The translations under genes and the position numbers were made by a program. From Anaeromyxobacter sp. (lineage in GTDB: Bacteria; Myxococcota; Myxococcia; Myxococcales; Anaeromyxobacteraceae), in NCBI GenBank assembly GCA_016718565.1, contig JADKCZ010000002.1, positions 62,001 through 126,000 on the forward strand: DNA of 64,000 nucleotides, given 5' to 3'. Below, piece after piece: positions 27,437 to 42,196 of this stretch; position 1 is the first letter of the stretch; every line of letters starts with the position of its first letter. Under the pieces are notes generated by a model that saw only the letters and a program-made list of their open reading frames with translations, searched no databases and had not been told where the DNA came from.

Positions 27437-28675
27437 CTACAGGAAGATGGAGCGGCGCGCGGCCACGTCCTCGTCGAGCATGGCCTGGATGGCGCCCCGC
27501 GTCCGCGCCGCCGCGTCGGCCACGAAGTCCGGGTCGGCGGCCGCCTCAGGTCCGCGGCCGCCGAGATCGATGGGCGGCCCGAAGCGGACCGACCAGCGCG
27601 ACGGCAGGGGCAGCAACCCGGCGGAGGCCAGCCGGAACGACGGCTGGGTGGCCAGGAGCGGCAGCCGCAGCAGGTCCGCCAGCCACCCGGTGCGGGCGAT
27701 GGCCGGCGCCGCCTCCTCGCTGCCGACGATGGCGCACGGCACCACCACGGCGCCGGCGCGCAGCGCCACCTTGACGAACCCGCCGCGCCCGAACCGTCCG
27801 ACGCGGTACCGCTCGCGCCAGGGGCGAGCCTCCACGGCGGAGCCCTCCGGGAAGACCCCCACCAGGCTGCCGTCGGCCAGGAGCCGGTCGGCCGCCTCCG
27901 GGCTGGCCCGCACCGCGCCGAGCCGGACCGCTGCCGTGCCCAGGAACGATCGGTCGCAGGCAGCGTCATCGAGCAGGGGGCGGAGGTCGCGGCGGGCCGG
28001 GTGGTCCCGCCCGAGGGCGTGGCGCAGCACCAGCGCGTCCCACGGCAGGTGCCCCGCGTGGTTGGCCACCACCACCGCCGGCCCGGTCGCCGGGACCTGG
28101 GCGAGGCCGCTGGCCTGGACGCGCCACCAGGTGGCGTAGAGGAACTCGACGAGTGGCAGGGCCCGCTCCACCAGCCGCGGGTCCATGCCGAAGCGCTCCA
28201 GCCGCGCCGGTGGTTCGAGCAGCCGGAGGAGGTCGCCGGCGCTGGCCAGCCGGGACCGCAGCGCGGGCCAGAGCGTGGCCAGCACGGCGCGCAGGTCCTC
28301 CCGGGCTCTGCCGGCCCCTTCACCGGCGGCGCCGGCGGCCGCCGCCAGGCGGGCCTCGGCCTCCTCGATGGCCGCGTCGAGGCGCTCCTCGAGGTGGTCG
28401 AGGGAGGCGGCGGCGCGGGAGACGGTGGACGGCGCGATCGGGGCCGGGGTCGGGGCCGGGGTCGGGGCCGGGGTCGCGGTCGGGGGCGCGGTCGGGGGCG
28501 CGGTCGGGGTTGCGGTCGGGGTCGAGGTCGGGGTTGCGGTCGCTCTCTCTCTCACGACCGGCCTCGCCGGCTCCCGTGGCGCGGCGCCGCGGACGAACGG
28601 GTCGTTGCCGAGCGCCGGACGGGCGCTCCGCGCGGGCCCCTGCCTCGCCCCCCGCTTCGCCTTTCCACGCGCCAT
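27437..28675 (-). CDS. PlsC-type lysophospholipid acyltransferase family protein
   Basis: A 412-residue protein. Residues 1-80 are basic then Pro-Thr-Ala-rich low complexity. Residues 85-160 are helical. The acyltransferase domain follows with VVVANHAGHLPWDALVLRH (acid/base histidine with a downstream Asp, spaced HX6D as in the LPLAT/MGAT-like branch), GVFPEGSAVEARPWRERY and the block VPCAIVGSEEAAP. The enzyme would transfer an acyl group to a lysolipid or glycerol-type acceptor at the inner membrane. The start is ATG 28675, only 7 bases after a good promoter -10. Confidence 0.85.
   Translation of the reverse strand: MARGKAKRGARQGPARSARPALGNDPFVRGAAPREPARPVVRERATATPTSTPTATPTAPPTAPPTATPAPTPAPTPAPIAPSTVSRAAASLDHLEERLDAAIEEAEARLAAAAGAAGEGAGRAREDLRAVLATLWPALRSRLASAGDLLRLLEPPARLERFGMDPRLVERALPLVEFLYATWWRVQASGLAQVPATGPAVVVANHAGHLPWDALVLRHALGRDHPARRDLRPLLDDAACDRSFLGTAAVRLGAVRASPEAADRLLADGSLVGVFPEGSAVEARPWRERYRVGRFGRGGFVKVALRAGAVVVPCAIVGSEEAAPAIARTGWLADLLRLPLLATQPSFRLASAGLLPLPSRWSVRFGPPIDLGGRGPEAAADPDFVADAAARTRGAIQAMLDEDVAARRSIFL
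28436..28545. repeat. GGTCGx hexanucleotide microsatellite in the acyltransferase gene
   Basis: Tandem imperfect GGTCGG/GGGGCC hexamers encode a Pro-Thr-Ala linker near residues 44-80, the same repeat type as at 2641-2806. Confidence 0.8.
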
Positions 28676-28682
28676 CCGGCGA

Positions 28683-28711
28683 CCTATAGACCCGGTCCAC
28701 TGGTGCGTCAA
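28683..28711 (-). promoter_or_regulatory. Sigma70-type promoter of the acyltransferase gene, start codon at +1
   Basis: TTGACG, a 17-base spacer and TATAGG lie on the minus strand. The -10 ends 7 bases before the ATG at 28675, so transcription should begin at or next to the start codon. Confidence 0.65.
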
Positions 28712-28749
28712 ACACCGCCGCGCCTGGCCGGCGCGCGCCGCCGCCCGCG

Positions 28750-28758
28750 TGCTAGAAC
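28750..28758 (+). promoter_or_regulatory. Extended -10 (TGC-TAGAAC) five bases before mutL
   Basis: The -10 element ends 5 bases before the mutL GTG with no ribosome-binding site, which predicts a leaderless mRNA. Confidence 0.55.
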
Positions 28759-28763
28759 GGCCC

Positions 28764-30590
28764 GTGGCCACCATCCGTGTGCTCCCCCCCGGGCTCGTCA
28801 ACCAGATCGCCGCCGGCGAGGTGGTGGAGCGGCCCGCCTCGGTCGTGAAGGAGCTGTGCGAGAACGCCCTCGACGCGGGCGCCACCGCGCTGGCCATCGA
28901 GGTGGAGGAGGGCGGCCTCTCGCTGGTGCGGGTGGCCGACGACGGCCGCGGCATGGACCGCGACGACGCCCTGCTGGCCCTGGAGCGCCACGCCACCTCC
29001 AAGCTGCAGGACGCCGCCGGCCTGGCCACCATCGCCACCATGGGGTTCCGCGGCGAGGCGGTGCCTGCCATCGCCTCGGTCTCCCGCTTCCGGCTCGACA
29101 CCGCCCCTGGCGGCGACGGCGCCGGCACCCGGGTGGTGGTGGAGGGCGGGGAGGTGGCCGAGGTGGCGGCGGTGGCCCGCCCGCGCGGCACCACCATCGA
29201 GGTGCGCGACCTCTTCTTCAACACCCCGGCCCGGCGCAAGTTCATGCGGGCCGCGCCCACCGAGGCCGGCCACGTCACCGAGGCCGTCATCCGCATGGCG
29301 CTGGCCCGGCCGGACGTCGGGTTCACGCTGCGCTCCTCGGGGCGGCTGGTCATGGGGGTGAGGGCCGGCGAGGCCCCGGCCGACCGGGCCGCCCAGGCCC
29401 TGGGGCGCGAGGCGGCCCGCCACCTGGTGGAGGTGGACGCGGGGCGGGGAGAGGTCCACGTGCGGGGCCTGGTCACCTCGCCGGATCACTCGCAGGCCAC
29501 CGGCCGCTCGCTCTACCTGTTCGTCAACGGGCGCTACATCCGCGACCGCGCCGCCGCCCACGCGGTGCTGCGCGCCTACGCGGGGGTGCTGCCGCCGGGG
29601 CGGCAGCCGGCCGGGGTGCTCTTCATCACGCTGCCCCTCGACCGGGTGGACGTGAACGTGCACCCGCAGAAGCTGGAGGTCCGCTTCGCCGAGGCGCGGC
29701 AGGTCTACGACGCGCTCCACCACGCGGTGGCGGGCGCGCTGCGCCTGGCCCCGTGGCTCGGCCGGGGCGCGGCCGTCGGCCCCGGCGGGATGGGCTGGCC
29801 CGCCGCCCCCGGGGCGGCGGCGCCGCCCGATGCGGTGGCGCCACCGGCCGCCGGGGAGGAGGCGGCCTCGGTGCTGGCCTGGGCCCGCGCCATCCACCCG
29901 CCGCCGGAGAGCGGGGCGGCCTGGCCGCTGCCCGCCCCCTCGAGCGGCTCGGCGCCGCTGCCCTTCCTGGTCGGGCCGGCCGGCGAGCCCGCCCGGCCGC
30001 CCGGGTACTTCGGCTCGCTCCGCTACGTCGGGCAGCACGCCCGGACCTACCTGCTCTGCGAGGCGCCGGGCGGGGCGCTGGTGGTCATCGACCAGCACGC
30101 CAGCCACGAGCGGATGCTCTTCCACCGGCTGCGCGAGGCCATGCGCGCCCGGGCCCTGCCGGTCCAGCCGTTCCTGGTGCCCCAGGTGGTGACGCTGCCG
30201 CCGGCGGTGGCGCGGTCGCTGGAGGGGCACGCCGACGAGCTCGGCCGCCTCGGCCTGGACGTCGAGCCGTTCGGGGGCGACGCCTTCGCGGTCAAGGGCG
30301 CCCCGGCCATCCTGGGAGGGGTGGACCTGGCCGGCCTGCTCACCGACCTGGCGCAGCAGCTGGAGCAGCTGGAGCGCGGCAGCGCGGTGGACGAGGCGCT
30401 GCACGACCTGGCCGCCACCATGGCCTGCCACGCCGCGGTGCGCGCCAACCAGGACCTCTCCGCCGAGGAGGCGCGCGCGCTGCTCGACGGCCTCGACGCC
30501 ATCGACTTCAAGGCCCGCTGCCCACACGGCCGCCCGGTGGTCTTCGAGCTGCCGCTGGCCGACCTGGAGCGCCGCGTCGGGCGCCGCTGA
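28764..30590 (+). CDS. mutL: DNA mismatch repair protein MutL
   Basis: A 608-residue protein that couples MutS mismatch recognition to downstream repair. The GHKL ATPase is intact: VVKELCENALDAGA (catalytic Glu), DDGRGM, TMGFRGEAVPAIASVS. The transducer domain shows VDVNVHPQKLEVRF. The C-terminal dimerisation domain retains ACHAAVRANQDLS and CPHGRP. The endonuclease metal motif DQHA(X)2E(X)4E reads DQHASHERMLFH, so the last glutamate is His454. A Pro/Ala-rich linker spans about 330-410. The GTG start directly follows a -10 element. mutS is at 47.2 kb. Confidence 0.95.
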   Translation: MATIRVLPPGLVNQIAAGEVVERPASVVKELCENALDAGATALAIEVEEGGLSLVRVADDGRGMDRDDALLALERHATSKLQDAAGLATIATMGFRGEAVPAIASVSRFRLDTAPGGDGAGTRVVVEGGEVAEVAAVARPRGTTIEVRDLFFNTPARRKFMRAAPTEAGHVTEAVIRMALARPDVGFTLRSSGRLVMGVRAGEAPADRAAQALGREAARHLVEVDAGRGEVHVRGLVTSPDHSQATGRSLYLFVNGRYIRDRAAAHAVLRAYAGVLPPGRQPAGVLFITLPLDRVDVNVHPQKLEVRFAEARQVYDALHHAVAGALRLAPWLGRGAAVGPGGMGWPAAPGAAAPPDAVAPPAAGEEAASVLAWARAIHPPPESGAAWPLPAPSSGSAPLPFLVGPAGEPARPPGYFGSLRYVGQHARTYLLCEAPGGALVVIDQHASHERMLFHRLREAMRARALPVQPFLVPQVVTLPPAVARSLEGHADELGRLGLDVEPFGGDAFAVKGAPAILGGVDLAGLLTDLAQQLEQLERGSAVDEALHDLAATMACHAAVRANQDLSAEEARALLDGLDAIDFKARCPHGRPVVFELPLADLERRVGRR

Positions 30591-30681
30591 CCTGAGGCGG
30601 CCCGGGGGGCCGGCCAGGCTCCGGCGGCCGCGCCCGGCCGGCGCGAGGGCAGGGGGCCGGCGCGGCGGAGGCCAGGCCCTG

Positions 30682-31242
30682 GTGGACGGCGACGGGGCCT
30701 TGAGGCAGATTCGCCCCGTGCCTCCGACGCGGGATCCGCGCTACCGGCCCTACCGGTTCGCCCTCTGGATCACCTACTTCCTCGCCATCGCCCTCTCCAT
30801 CGGGCTGGTGGTGGCCAACATCGTGCGCCACCTGTCGGGGCCGCACCGGCCGCAGGCCACCGGCGCCCTGCCCACGCGGGCCACCGTGCGGGTCTGCGTC
30901 GGCGAGCTGGAGGCCCTGCACCAGGAGCAGAACGAGCGGGCCTGGCGGCTCAGCGGCCAGGTGGGGGCCCAGGACGCGCTGGCGGCCTTCGACGCCTGGG
31001 CCCGCGAGTGGGAGCGGCGGGTGGACGACCTCTCGGAGCGCTGCCGGCTCGACGCCTCCGACCCCGACCCGCAGGGCTTCGGCGGGCGGGAGGAGCTGGC
31101 CCGGGCGCGCGACTCGGTGCTGGCGCTGCACCGCGCCTACCGGGCGCAGGTGAACCGCTTCGCCCTGGAGGGCGCCGAGCTGGCGCGCGGGGCGGATCGG
31201 GCCCTCGAGGCGGCCCGCCAGGCGGCGACCCCGCAGCGCTGA
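30682..31242 (+). CDS. Single-pass membrane protein of unknown function
   Basis: A 186-residue product from GTG 30682. A GTG at 30718 is an equally likely start and gives VPPTRDPRYRPYRF as the N-terminus. One membrane helix (ALWITYFLAIALSIGLVVANIV) is followed by a helical, charged region (ELEALHQEQNERAWRLSGQVGAQDALAAFDAWAREWERRVDDLSERCRLD) that may form a coiled coil in the periplasm. No known domain is recognised. It follows mutL by 91 bases with the same orientation. Confidence 0.7.
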   Translation: MDGDGALRQIRPVPPTRDPRYRPYRFALWITYFLAIALSIGLVVANIVRHLSGPHRPQATGALPTRATVRVCVGELEALHQEQNERAWRLSGQVGAQDALAAFDAWAREWERRVDDLSERCRLDASDPDPQGFGGREELARARDSVLALHRAYRAQVNRFALEGAELARGADRALEAARQAATPQR

Positions 31243-31305
31243 GCGGGGCGCTGCGGCGCGGTCGGGCTGGACGCCCCCCGACGCCTCACCGGCCCGGACC
31301 TCGGC

Positions 31306-31943
31306 CTAGGGCGCCGGGTAGCCGCAGGCGCCGCCGGCCCCGGCCGGCACGTAGTGGAACACCCAGCGGTGCACCTGGGTCTCGTACTGCGCCTGCGGCG
31401 TGCGCCAGGGGCGCGGCAGGCCGCTGGTCGGCTCGAGCAGGAAGCCGTTGGAGACCACCAGCTCCACCACGTGCAGGCCGCCGCCGGCGCGGAAGGCGGC
31501 GTCGTCGAAGGTGTAGGGCCTGAACTGGAACGGGGTGAGGGGCCGCTCCAGGGTGACGCCGTCCTCCGGCCCCGGGATGATCTCGATGGGGGGAATGGGC
31601 GTCACGGTGCTGCGGCCCGGCTGGTAGTCCACGAACCAGCGTGCCTCCACCGGCTCCACCGTGTTCTCGTCGATGAGCCCGGCGCTCAGCGAGAAGACGT
31701 GGTCGGTGTCGGCGCCCGGGCAGTCCGGCGCGACCTCCACGACGGTGCCCGGCGGGGTGGCCTGATCGGTGACGATGCGCGGCGGGGCGATGCGCCCGGT
31801 GCTGGGGTACTCGGGCAGCGACTGCGGCAGCGGGCAGCCGCCCAGCCAGGGGCCGAGCAGGCCGACCAGGGCGGCCAGGGCGCGGCGGGACCGGGCGCGC
31901 GGGCCGCCCGCCGGGCCGGCCTGGCGGCCCGGGGCGAGGGTGG

Positions 31944-31947
<4 letters not shown>
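31306..31947 (-). CDS. Lipoprotein of unknown function, last gene of the kinase/FHA operon
   Basis: A 213-residue product whose GTG overlaps the regulator's stop (GTGA). A basic N-terminus and hydrophobic stretch end in a lipobox-like LGGC near residue 33, so it is probably an outer-membrane or inner-membrane lipoprotein. The mature part (LPEYPSTGRIAPPRIVTDQATPP...) is predicted all-beta with Pro-rich turns, recalling Ig-like extracytoplasmic domains, but no family is recognised. Being last in an operon with a Ser/Thr kinase and a sigma54 activator, it may be a sensed or controlled envelope component. That is inference. Confidence 0.72.
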
Positions 31948-33767
<1,820 letters not shown>

Positions 33768-33768
33768 G

Positions 33769-34622
33769 TCAGAACCTCCCCGAGAGGCCCAGGGTGGCGC
33801 CGGTGGCCGCCCCGGCGGGGCTGATCTCGGTCTCCACCACCGGCACGAAGTGGACGTGCGCGTCCCAGACGCCGTAGCCGTAGAGCCCCCAGAAGAGCGC
33901 CGCCGAGGCGTACTTGACCACCTCGATGCGCGTCAGCAGCGTCCGGTCGGCGTCGAAGTAGGGCGGCCGGGTGCAGCCGGGCTGGCTGGAGGTGCAGAGG
34001 CGCGAGCGATCGTCGGCCACCTGGTTGTGGGCGAAGATGGCCCCCAGGTTGACCAGCCCGAGGAGCACCTGGCCGGACAGGATGGCCGTCCCCTTGGCCC
34101 GGTCGCCGTTCTGGAACTGCCCGGCCCCGAGCGGCAGCCAGTTGAAGAGGTAGACCCGCTCCTGGACGCGGATCAGCTTGGTGGGGGGCCCGGTGCGGGC
34201 CTGCTCCTCGGCGAGCAGGCGGCGCTTGGCCTCGTCGGCCAGCCGCTGCTGCTCGCGCAGCTCGCGCCGCCGCTCGCGCAGCGGGGCCAGGGCCGGCTCG
34301 TGCTCCCTCTTCACCCGGTCGAAGAAGTCGACGATGGGCGGCGGCACCAGGAACGGGTCGAGCGCGAACTCCGGGTCGAAGGAGAGCAGGTTGACGAAGG
34401 CGGCGCGGGCCTCGGCCTGGTCGCCCAGGTGGAACTCGGAGATGCCCAGCAGCCGGTAGGCGTCCACCATCTGCTCGTCCGTGAGCGGCGGGTCGGAGGC
34501 CAGGTACTTGCGCAGGGTGCCGGCGCAGTCGGCGTAGGCGCCGAACTCGAAGCGGTCGCGGGCCCGCTTCAGCTCGGGCGGCGCGGCCAGCGCCAGGGTG
34601 AGCAGCAGCGCCAGGGGAGCGG

Positions 34623-34626
<4 letters not shown>
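33769..34626 (-). CDS. TPR-containing membrane protein with DUF5683-like C-terminus
   Basis: A 285-residue product starting GTG in a GTGA overlap with the kinase stop. A signal peptide (LALLLTLALAAPP) precedes a TPR-like region (ELKRARDRFEFGAYADCAGTLRKYL...YRLLGISEFHLGDQAEARAAFVNLLSFDPEF). A long charged helix follows (EPALAPLRERRRELREQQRLADEAKRRLL). The C-terminal ~130 residues contain NWLPLGAGQFQNGDRAKG and hydrophobic helices that resemble DUF5683. It is probably an envelope protein linking kinase output to envelope state, and the function is not known. Confidence 0.78.
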
Positions 34627-36428
<1,802 letters not shown>

Positions 36429-36624
36429 GCGCCGCTCCACACGCCTGGCTCTCCCGCCCTCCCGCCAGCTGGCGCGATCGCGACAGCGCCGCCGCGGGAG
36501 GCCCCCGCACTATGACACGGACGCCGCGGTGGCGGCCACGACCAGGGGGCCCAAGCCTGCCGGCCGGGTGGAGGGAGGAGGGCGCGGCTGTCGCGGCGGC
36601 CCTGGCGACCAGGCCGCGGCCGCT

Positions 36625-37704
36625 TCACCAGGTCGGGAAGACCGACCCGCCGGTGCCGGGCAGGAGCCGGCTGGAGACCAGGGTGCGGATGGTCTCGGGC
36701 AGGATCTCGGTGGAGACCGGGAAGCGGTGGCGGAAGCCGATCTCGGCCAGGCGGCTCACGTCGTAGTAGTGGTCGGCGCTCATCCAGTGCAGCGCCTCGC
36801 GGTCCACCCGCGGCACCAGGGTGCCGGGCTGGGCGCGGGCGAAGCGCCGCCAGGCCGAGACCAGCCGCCGGTTGACCGGGTCGAGCAGCGCCCGGTCCGG
36901 CACGTGGCGGAAGAGCCAGAGCACCAGGGCGGTGAGCCTGGGGAAGCTGGGGAGGAAGCGCCCGGGCTGGTAGCCGAGCGCCAGGAGGGCGGTCTCCAGC
37001 AGCTCGGCCAGCGGCAGGGGGGCCTCGTCGGCCACGTTGAAGGCGCGCCCCACCACCGCGGCGTCGTCCGGGTGGGCCACCACGTGCACCGTGGCCCGGG
37101 CCAGGTCCTCCAGGTGGCACAGGTGAGCCACCGGGCCGCGCCGGATGATGGGCACCCGCGCCTTGCGCTGGTTGAAGAGCGCCACCAGGGCCAGGGCCCG
37201 CACCGGCCCGCCGCGCAGCGTGGGGCCGTAGAGGAGGGACGGCCGCAGGACGGTGAGCGGGGCGCCGGCCCGGTGCGCCGCCCAGCTGGCGCGCTCGGCC
37301 TGCCAGCGGATGCGCTCGTAGGCGGTGCGCGGGGCCTTGAGCTCCCCCTCCCGGCAGGGCAGGTTGCGGGGCCGACCGTAGACGGCGCAGGTGGAGAGGT
37401 GCACCAGCCGGCGCGCCCCCACCGCGCCGGCCAGGCGCGCCGCCCCGCTGGCGGCCGAGGCCTCGGCCTCGGCGCGGCGCCGCTCGTCGAGGTCGCGCGG
37501 GGTGCGGATGCCCAGGTGGATCACGGCGTCGGCCGCCGCGGGGGCCTGCGCCGGTCCGCCGTCGGCGCGAATCGAGACGGGCAGCGGGTCCCAGCCGGCC
37601 CGGGCCAGCTCGGCCGACACGGCGTCGAGCACCGCGCCGGGCGAGCCGGTCAGCAGGGCGAGGCGGCGCGCCGGCGCCCCGGGCGTGGACGGCGCCGGCA
37701 CCAC
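36625..37704 (-). CDS. NAD-dependent epimerase/dehydratase-like (extended SDR) protein
   Basis: A 359-residue SDR-like protein downstream of lon (18 bases). The N-terminal Gly motif is degenerate (LLTGSPGAVLDAVSAEL, where GxxGxxG is expected). The catalytic region reads LSTCAVYGRPRN...AYERIRWQAE, so the Ser and Tyr are present but the usual lysine of YxxxK is arginine. The C-terminal half has VLRPSLLYGP and FNVADEAPLPLAELLETAL, typical of NAD(P)-dependent sugar epimerases. Catalytic activity is uncertain. It might instead be a binding or regulatory protein. The GTG start has a possible weak Shine-Dalgarno. Confidence 0.78.
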   Translation of the reverse strand: MVPAPSTPGAPARRLALLTGSPGAVLDAVSAELARAGWDPLPVSIRADGGPAQAPAAADAVIHLGIRTPRDLDERRRAEAEASAASGAARLAGAVGARRLVHLSTCAVYGRPRNLPCREGELKAPRTAYERIRWQAERASWAAHRAGAPLTVLRPSLLYGPTLRGGPVRALALVALFNQRKARVPIIRRGPVAHLCHLEDLARATVHVVAHPDDAAVVGRAFNVADEAPLPLAELLETALLALGYQPGRFLPSFPRLTALVLWLFRHVPDRALLDPVNRRLVSAWRRFARAQPGTLVPRVDREALHWMSADHYYDVSRLAEIGFRHRFPVSTEILPETIRTLVSSRLLPGTGGSVFPTW

Positions 37705-37722
37705 CCCGTCCGCCCGCCCGCG

Positions 37723-40197
<2,475 letters not shown>

Positions 40198-40239
40198 CTG
40201 CCTCTCCTTGGCCTGCCGATGCAGGAGGCCGCTCGACAG

Positions 40240-40268
40240 GGGATACCCACCAGAGGCCGCCTTGGCAA
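40240..40268 (-). promoter_or_regulatory. Possible lon promoter
   Basis: TTGCCA, a 17-base spacer and TATCCC lie on the minus strand about 40 bases before the lon ATG. The -10 is a weak match, so a heat-shock-type sigma factor cannot be excluded. Confidence 0.3.
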
Positions 40269-40406
40269 CAAGATGTACCCGGATGGTCTCACGGTCGCCC
40301 AGCGCCACGCACGGCCTAACGGGGCGTCAACGCGACCGTTTGACCGGGGTCCGGGGGGCCGTTAGCATCCGGGCGCTCGCCACCCGTCACGCCGCCGGAG
40401 TCCGCC

Positions 40407-41246
40407 ATCGTCCGCCTGGGCCACATCAGCGACCTGCACCTCGCCGACCGGGCGCGCTACCCGCGCAACGGCTTCTCCGCCAAGGACTGCGACAAGCACT
40501 CCTCCAAGCTGGCCAAGGGGCTGCTCGACGCGCTGCGCGAGGTGGGCGTGGACCACCTGGTGGTCACCGGCGACCTGACCCTCTCGGCAGAGCCGCGCGA
40601 GTTCGAGCGGGCGGCCGACCTGCTCCGGCCCTGGGCCGAGGCGGGCAAGCTCACCGTGGTGCCGGGCAACCACGACGTCTGGACGGCCGACGCGGTGGAC
40701 ACCGGCCGGTTCCTCCGGGCGGTGGGGCCCGACGGCAAGGGCATGCGCCGCCCGGCCCCGACCTACCCCCACGTGGTGCCGCTGGGGCCGGAGGTGGTGC
40801 TGGTGGCCCTGGACAGCGCCCGCTACGGCGAGGACCCGCGCGCCACCACCGGCAAGCTGGGCGCCGACCAGCTCAAGGCGGTGCGCGAGCTCTGCCGCGA
40901 GCACCAGAAGCAGGGCAAGGCCACCCTGCTGGCCTTCCACCACCACGTGCTCCTGCCCCCCGACCGCATCCCCTCCGACGTCCACGTGGCCCGCATGGCG
41001 CTGGCCGACGCCGACCAGGTGATCCGGCTGCTGGCCGAGCTGCCGGTGGCGGCGGTGCTGCACGGCCACCGCCACTGCGCCTTCCGGGTGGACGTGCCGG
41101 GCGTCAAGGGCCCGGTGCCCATCCTGTGCGCCGGCTCGGTGTCCCGCACCTCGGACGAGCCGGTGCGCCGCGCGCGCGCCTACGTCTACGAGCTGGACGC
41201 CGGCGGCGTGCGCGGGGTCGAGGCGCTGGTCTCCGGCGCGGCCTGA
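40407..41246 (+). CDS. Metallophosphoesterase, apparent ATC start codon
   Basis: A 279-residue calcineurin-like phosphoesterase binding two metals: SDLHL (residue 9 on), TGDLT, PGNHDVW, FHHHVLLP and LHGHRHC are all present. It may hydrolyse cyclic nucleotides or other phosphate esters. Substrate cannot be assigned. The reading frame has no ATG, GTG or TTG between the in-frame stop at 40341 and codon 46. The normal N-terminus of this family, (M)VRLGHISDLHL, starts exactly at an ATC (40407) with GGAG six bases upstream. The start is therefore probably ATC, or one base differs from the true sequence. Confidence 0.85.
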   Translation: MVRLGHISDLHLADRARYPRNGFSAKDCDKHSSKLAKGLLDALREVGVDHLVVTGDLTLSAEPREFERAADLLRPWAEAGKLTVVPGNHDVWTADAVDTGRFLRAVGPDGKGMRRPAPTYPHVVPLGPEVVLVALDSARYGEDPRATTGKLGADQLKAVRELCREHQKQGKATLLAFHHHVLLPPDRIPSDVHVARMALADADQVIRLLAELPVAAVLHGHRHCAFRVDVPGVKGPVPILCAGSVSRTSDEPVRRARAYVYELDAGGVRGVEALVSGAA

Positions 41247-41284
41247 CGCGGTCCCTCGCTGCACCTCACCTCGGGAGAGTCGAC

Positions 41285-42196
41285 ATGAAGCGGCTGCTGC
41301 TGGTGGCCCTGCCGGCCGGCCTGGCGATGCTGGGCGCCATCCTGCTGCTCCAGGCCTGGCGCGCCCGCGGCGACGCCTTCGAGGCCCGCCTGGAGCGCTC
41401 GCGCCTCAAGCGGGAGTTCGCCGAGCGCTCGGCGCTGGCCCGGGCCCTGCCCACCGCGCCGCCCGAGGCCTGGCAGGCCGAGTCGGCGGCCCTGGTGCGC
41501 TGGTACGTGGAGGGGCTGTCCGCCATCCGCAACCGCCACCCCGGCGAGCCGGCCCGGCCCACCGCCCTGGCCGCCGCGGAGGAGGAGAAGAAGCTGGCGG
41601 CCAAGGATCGGGAGACCCTGCTCGACTTCCAGCGGTACGCCGAGGAGCGGTTCGAGCTGCTGCGCGGCGCACGGTACGCGCCGGTGGCCTCGGCCGTGGC
41701 CGAGGGGCTGCGCCTCGACCTGCTGGCCATCCAGCCCGGTCCGTCGCCCGAGGGCGGACCGGGCCTGCGGGTGGACTTCGCCCTGTGGGGCGCGCCGCGC
41801 CTGCTGGAGCGCGAGGCCACCGGCGAGCGCTCGGTGGCCCGGACGGTGGTGCCGGTGGCCCTGCGCCAGCTCTCCCTGCGGCTGCTCGACGAGCAGGGGG
41901 CGCTCTTCGGCGGCATGGCCGGCGGCGGCGAGCCGCACCAGAAGCTGCTGGACGGCGAGCGGTTCGTGGAGGACTTCCCGCCCGCCATCCTCTTCGGCAC
42001 CTACTGGCTGGAGCTGCTGCCGCGCCAGCCGGTGACCCTGGAGCTGGAGCTGACCGCCTCGGTGCGCGGCGCCTCGGGGCGCGAGCGGCCGGCGGCGCTG
42101 ATCGTGACCCTGCCCATCGAGGAGGGGTGGCGGCTGCCGCCCGGCGCCGAGTTCAAGGCCGAGGTGCGAGAGGGGCCCCAGCCGGTGGCCCGGTGA
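41285..42196 (+). CDS. Anchored periplasmic protein of unknown function
   Basis: A 303-residue product with an uncleaved signal-anchor (LLLVALPAGLAMLGAILLLQAW, residues 4-25). A helical, Arg-rich region (30-125) follows, then a beta-rich C-terminal domain (GLRVDFALWGAPRLLER..., VTLELELTASVRGASG...ALIVTLPIEEGW). No family is recognised. GGAG lies about 11 bases before the ATG. Its stop overlaps the GTG of the next gene (GTGA), so the anchored protein and the RelE-like fusion are co-translated. A link between them is plausible but unproven. Confidence 0.72.
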   Translation: MKRLLLVALPAGLAMLGAILLLQAWRARGDAFEARLERSRLKREFAERSALARALPTAPPEAWQAESAALVRWYVEGLSAIRNRHPGEPARPTALAAAEEEKKLAAKDRETLLDFQRYAEERFELLRGARYAPVASAVAEGLRLDLLAIQPGPSPEGGPGLRVDFALWGAPRLLEREATGERSVARTVVPVALRQLSLRLLDEQGALFGGMAGGGEPHQKLLDGERFVEDFPPAILFGTYWLELLPRQPVTLELELTASVRGASGRERPAALIVTLPIEEGWRLPPGAEFKAEVREGPQPVAR

